A DNA stretch of 20,000 bases. Origin: Silene noctiflora. Lineage: Eukaryota; Streptophyta; Magnoliopsida; Caryophyllales; Caryophyllaceae. The stretch covers positions 227,975-247,974 of the forward strand of contig VHZZ01000310.1 of assembly GCA_009801015.1 (NCBI GenBank), given 5' to 3'. The notes below the pieces were generated by a model. That model saw only the letters and a list, made by a program, of their open reading frames with translations. It was not told the origin of the DNA and made no database searches. Position numbers and translations under genes: made by a program. Positions 17,602 to 20,000 of the stretch are shown piece after piece (positions within the stretch are counted from its first letter, which is position 1; the number at the start of each line of letters is the position of its first letter).

Positions 17602-20000
17602 TCAAGAATTTCTCTTGTAACCCTCATCACCACAAGAGCAAATACCATCCTTGAAGTTGTGAAATTGCTCAGTATCCTTCACAGATATTTCCCGGCGAAC
17701 AACTTTTGAAATATACTTTACAGTGTTATGACAGCTTTCACACATATAAAGATTTTTTGTTACCCAAATAGGAGTACCAGGGGCGGTATTGATGAGCCCA
17801 AATGAAATGGCAAGCTTTTCACTGTGACCACAGAATACCTCAGATTTTGAACCATTGGCGGAAATACTTTCAGCCTTATTTAGTTCAGAAGCACTCATTT
17901 TCTCGTGAAAGGCTCTCAAAACGGCATTAACTTCTTTTATGTCAGGGTGAAACTCATCATTACTAAGGAATGCATGTACTTTCCCCTTAACTTCTATCCA
18001 GCTACATCCAGGATCGACAATTATGCCCCTCTCCCTCATCATCTTTCTTAGTCTAATAAGGTCATCCCATTTATTGCATGCAGCATAGAAATTGCTCACA
18101 AGAACATAATATCCAATACTTTGTTTATCAAATTCAAATATTTTATGTGCTGCAAGTTCCCCTAACTCAATATTCTGGTGAATACTACAGGAATTTATTA
18201 AGGCCCCCCAAATAGCTTGATCAGGATTTAGAGGCATTTCTTGAATGAATTCATAAGCATCCTCCAAGCGTCCTGCACGTCCAAGCAAATCAACTATGCA
18301 GGCATAATGCTTCATGTTTCGAGAAACATGGAATTTAGTTTCCATGGCATCAAAGTACTCCAACCCTTCCTCTACCATACCAGATCTACCACAAGCACAT
18401 AGTAAGGATATAAATGTAATCTCATCTGGGTTCACATTTGAAGATAGCATTTCATGAAAGTACTCAACTACGAGTTTCCCTTGCTTTCTATCAGCAAAAC
18501 CATGGAGCATTATATTCCAGGCACTGATGTCTTTCGACCCGTGGTTGAACTGATTCAAAGCAAGCTCCATTCGCCCACACCTTACATACATATCTAAAAT
18601 GGCATTTGGAACAAATCCATCAGAAGCCACCATGGTCCTTAAGGCATAAGCATGAGTCTCTTTCCCACACATCAAAGCACCTATCCTTGCACATGCAGAA
18701 AGGACAGAAACCAGAGTGACTGAATTGGGATTTAAATAATATTTCATCTTACGAAACAAAAAGAGAGCCTCAAAGCTCCTGTTGTTTTGGCGAAGCCCTG
18801 AAATTATTGAGGTCCAAGATATCACATTCTTGTGTCGAATTCGATGAAAGACCTCCAAAGCCTTATCAATGTTGTTACAGTTGGAGTACAAATCAATCAG
18901 AGTATTGGAAACCATCACATAAGATATATGCCTTGACCGAATGGCAATATCATGAAGTTCCATACCCATACTTAGGAGACCTAACGAAGAACAAGCAGAT
19001 ATAGCACTTGCAATAGTGATCTCATCAGGAACGATACCTTCTTTCTCCATTAACTTGTACATTTCAACAGCCTTTTCAGGCAAAATATTATCATCATAAC
19101 CGCAAATCATAGAAGTCCATGATATCACATCTTTGGATGACATTTCAGCAAACACCCTTTCAGCTTCAACCCAATTCCCGGTACCAAAATACATTTTAAT
19201 CAAAGAATTAGAAACCGAAACCTCAACTCCAAGACCAGTACTAATCACATAACCATGAACTTGCTTCCCTAGCTTCTCATCACCCATAACCTCACAAGCT
19301 GCTACAACAGAGGAAATAGTCATAAAATCCGGATCAATACCACCAACACGCATTCTCATAAACAATCTAATCCCCTCCAAATATTCCCCATTCTCAAAAC
19401 ACCCGGAGATCATCGCATTCCACGAAATCCTATCCCTCCTAGCCATCCCATCAAAAACGAGTCTTGCACTATAAATATCACCACATTTAGCATACATGGT
19501 AATCAAAGCATTAACCACGTCAACATTACTCTCAAACCCGAACCTAAGCACATGAAGGTGAACCTCTATACCCCTACACAAATCAGGTACACCGCCACAA
19601 GTCCGTAAAATACAAGGAAAAGTATATTCATCAGGCCTTAAACCAATCCACAGCATCCTATGATACAAACTCAATGCTTCATCAAAGAAACCCGCTTTCG
19701 CATACCCACCTACTAAAACATTCCATGAAAACAAATTCCTTTCCTTCATTCTCCCAAACACAAACCAAGAATCATCTAAATTCCCAAACCTCACCAACAT
19801 GCGCAAAATAGCATTCCCTAAACAAATAGCGAACCCGCCTCGTCTCGTATCGCGTACGTGATAATAAACACTTAACCCCTCCTTCACTGCCCTCCTCCAT
19901 TCACAAAGCTTAAGCAAAGCAATAATAGCATCATCATCAATACTGGAGTTTAGTTCTTTAACTGAAATTAAAAGGTTAATAGCGTCATTTAACTTACCAT
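17602..20000 (-). CDS. ECB2: Chloroplast RNA-editing factor, PLS-DYW pentatricopeptide repeat protein, ECB2/VAC1 orthologue (5' end outside window)
   Basis: One uninterrupted frame of 798 residues, open to the right edge (first full codon 19998-19996). A Leu codon at 19917 lines up with mid-protein sequence of the Arabidopsis protein At1g15510, so it is not the start. About 70 residues with the plastid transit peptide should lie beyond 20000. P/L/S-type PPR motifs at about 35-residue spacing fill most of the frame ([38 protein letters not shown]). The E/E+ region follows (PGCSWIEV at 663), then the DYW deaminase domain. Its zinc/catalytic set is complete: HSE (H725, E727), CESC (C753, C756), and H780 with C787/C789. 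In Arabidopsis, ECB2/VAC1 is needed for C-to-U editing of accD and ndhF transcripts and for early chloroplast development. The C-terminus reads CSCGD then EGYKRNS, without the usual final Tyr-Trp. No introns, as usual for PPR genes. Confidence 0.95.
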   Translation of the reverse strand, partial: GKLNDAINLLISVKELNSSIDDDAIIALLKLCEWRRAVKEGLSVYYHVRDTRRGGFAICLGNAILRMLVRFGNLDDSWFVFGRMKERNLFSWNVLVGGYAKAGFFDEALSLYHRMLWIGLRPDEYTFPCILRTCGGVPDLCRGIEVHLHVLRFGFESNVDVVNALITMYAKCGDIYSARLVFDGMARRDRISWNAMISGCFENGEYLEGIRLFMRMRVGGIDPDFMTISSVVAACEVMGDEKLGKQVHGYVISTGLGVEVSVSNSLIKMYFGTGNWVEAERVFAEMSSKDVISWTSMICGYDDNILPEKAVEMYKLMEKEGIVPDEITIASAISACSSLGLLSMGMELHDIAIRSRHISYVMVSNTLIDLYSNCNNIDKALEVFHRIRHKNVISWTSIISGLRQNNRSFEALFLFRKMKYYLNPNSVTLVSVLSACARIGALMCGKETHAYALRTMVASDGFVPNAILDMYVRCGRMELALNQFNHGSKDISAWNIMLHGFADRKQGKLVVEYFHEMLSSNVNPDEITFISLLCACGRSGMVEEGLEYFDAMETKFHVSRNMKHYACIVDLLGRAGRLEDAYEFIQEMPLNPDQAIWGALINSCSIHQNIELGELAAHKIFEFDKQSIGYYVLVSNFYAACNKWDDLIRLRKMMRERGIIVDPGCSWIEVKGKVHAFLSNDEFHPDIKEVNAVLRAFHEKMSASELNKAESISANGSKSEVFCGHSEKLAISFGLINTAPGTPIWVTKNLYMCESCHNTVKYISKVVRREISVKDTEQFHNFKDGICSCGDEGYKRNS

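Noticed and set aside
19915-19917. Apparent start of the PPR protein at 19917
   Set aside because: The codon is TTG, the frame stays open to the window edge, and the residues upstream still line up with the ECB2 family. The true start is outside the window.

Overview
The window is nuclear DNA from a flowering plant, almost certainly a core eudicot. The evidence is intron-split genes with AT-rich introns and GT/AG borders, a plant-type LINE, tRNA-derived SINE debris, and a DYW-class PPR editing factor, a family essentially confined to land plants. Short repeats built on an AAGACGGTCT core occur in and just downstream of the central gene. From memory such repeats are common in Caryophyllales, but that placement is only a guess.

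Layout, left to right. (1) 1-784: the 3' end of a non-LTR retrotransposon, consisting of an RNase H frame, a short 3' UTR and 20 A's. (2) 825-5825, + strand: a complete seven-exon gene for a 194-residue mitochondrial o-type thioredoxin, whose compact promoter starts about 40 bp after the LINE tail. Its introns carry a SINE-derived foldback and interleaved direct repeats. (3) 5826-8062: AT-rich intergenic DNA with a 192-bp GC-rich island flanked by near-identical 8-bp repeats, resembling a small hAT-type element. (4) 8063-13795, + strand: a three-exon gene for a 510-residue RBR E3 ubiquitin ligase with a degenerate RNase H-like N-terminus, an intact RING1-IBR-RING2, and a 2.7-kb intron inside RING2. 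(5) 13796-17601: no recognised gene. It holds a probable MITE, a SINE-like head, and minus-strand splice-like signals with short open frames that I could not identify. (6) 17602-20000, - strand: most of an intronless PLS-DYW PPR gene, recognised as the ECB2/VAC1 orthologue (chloroplast RNA editing). It runs off the right edge, so its start and transit peptide lie outside.

The three host genes do not form a pathway: one acts in mitochondrial redox control, one in ubiquitination and one in chloroplast RNA editing. They are ordinary neighbours on a plant chromosome. I found no clear novel system. The most useful leads are the LINE tail beside the thioredoxin promoter, the unidentified minus-strand signals at 14.6-17.1 kb, the unusual C-terminus of the ECB2 protein, and the clustering of ambiguous bases in the two RNase H-like sequences.
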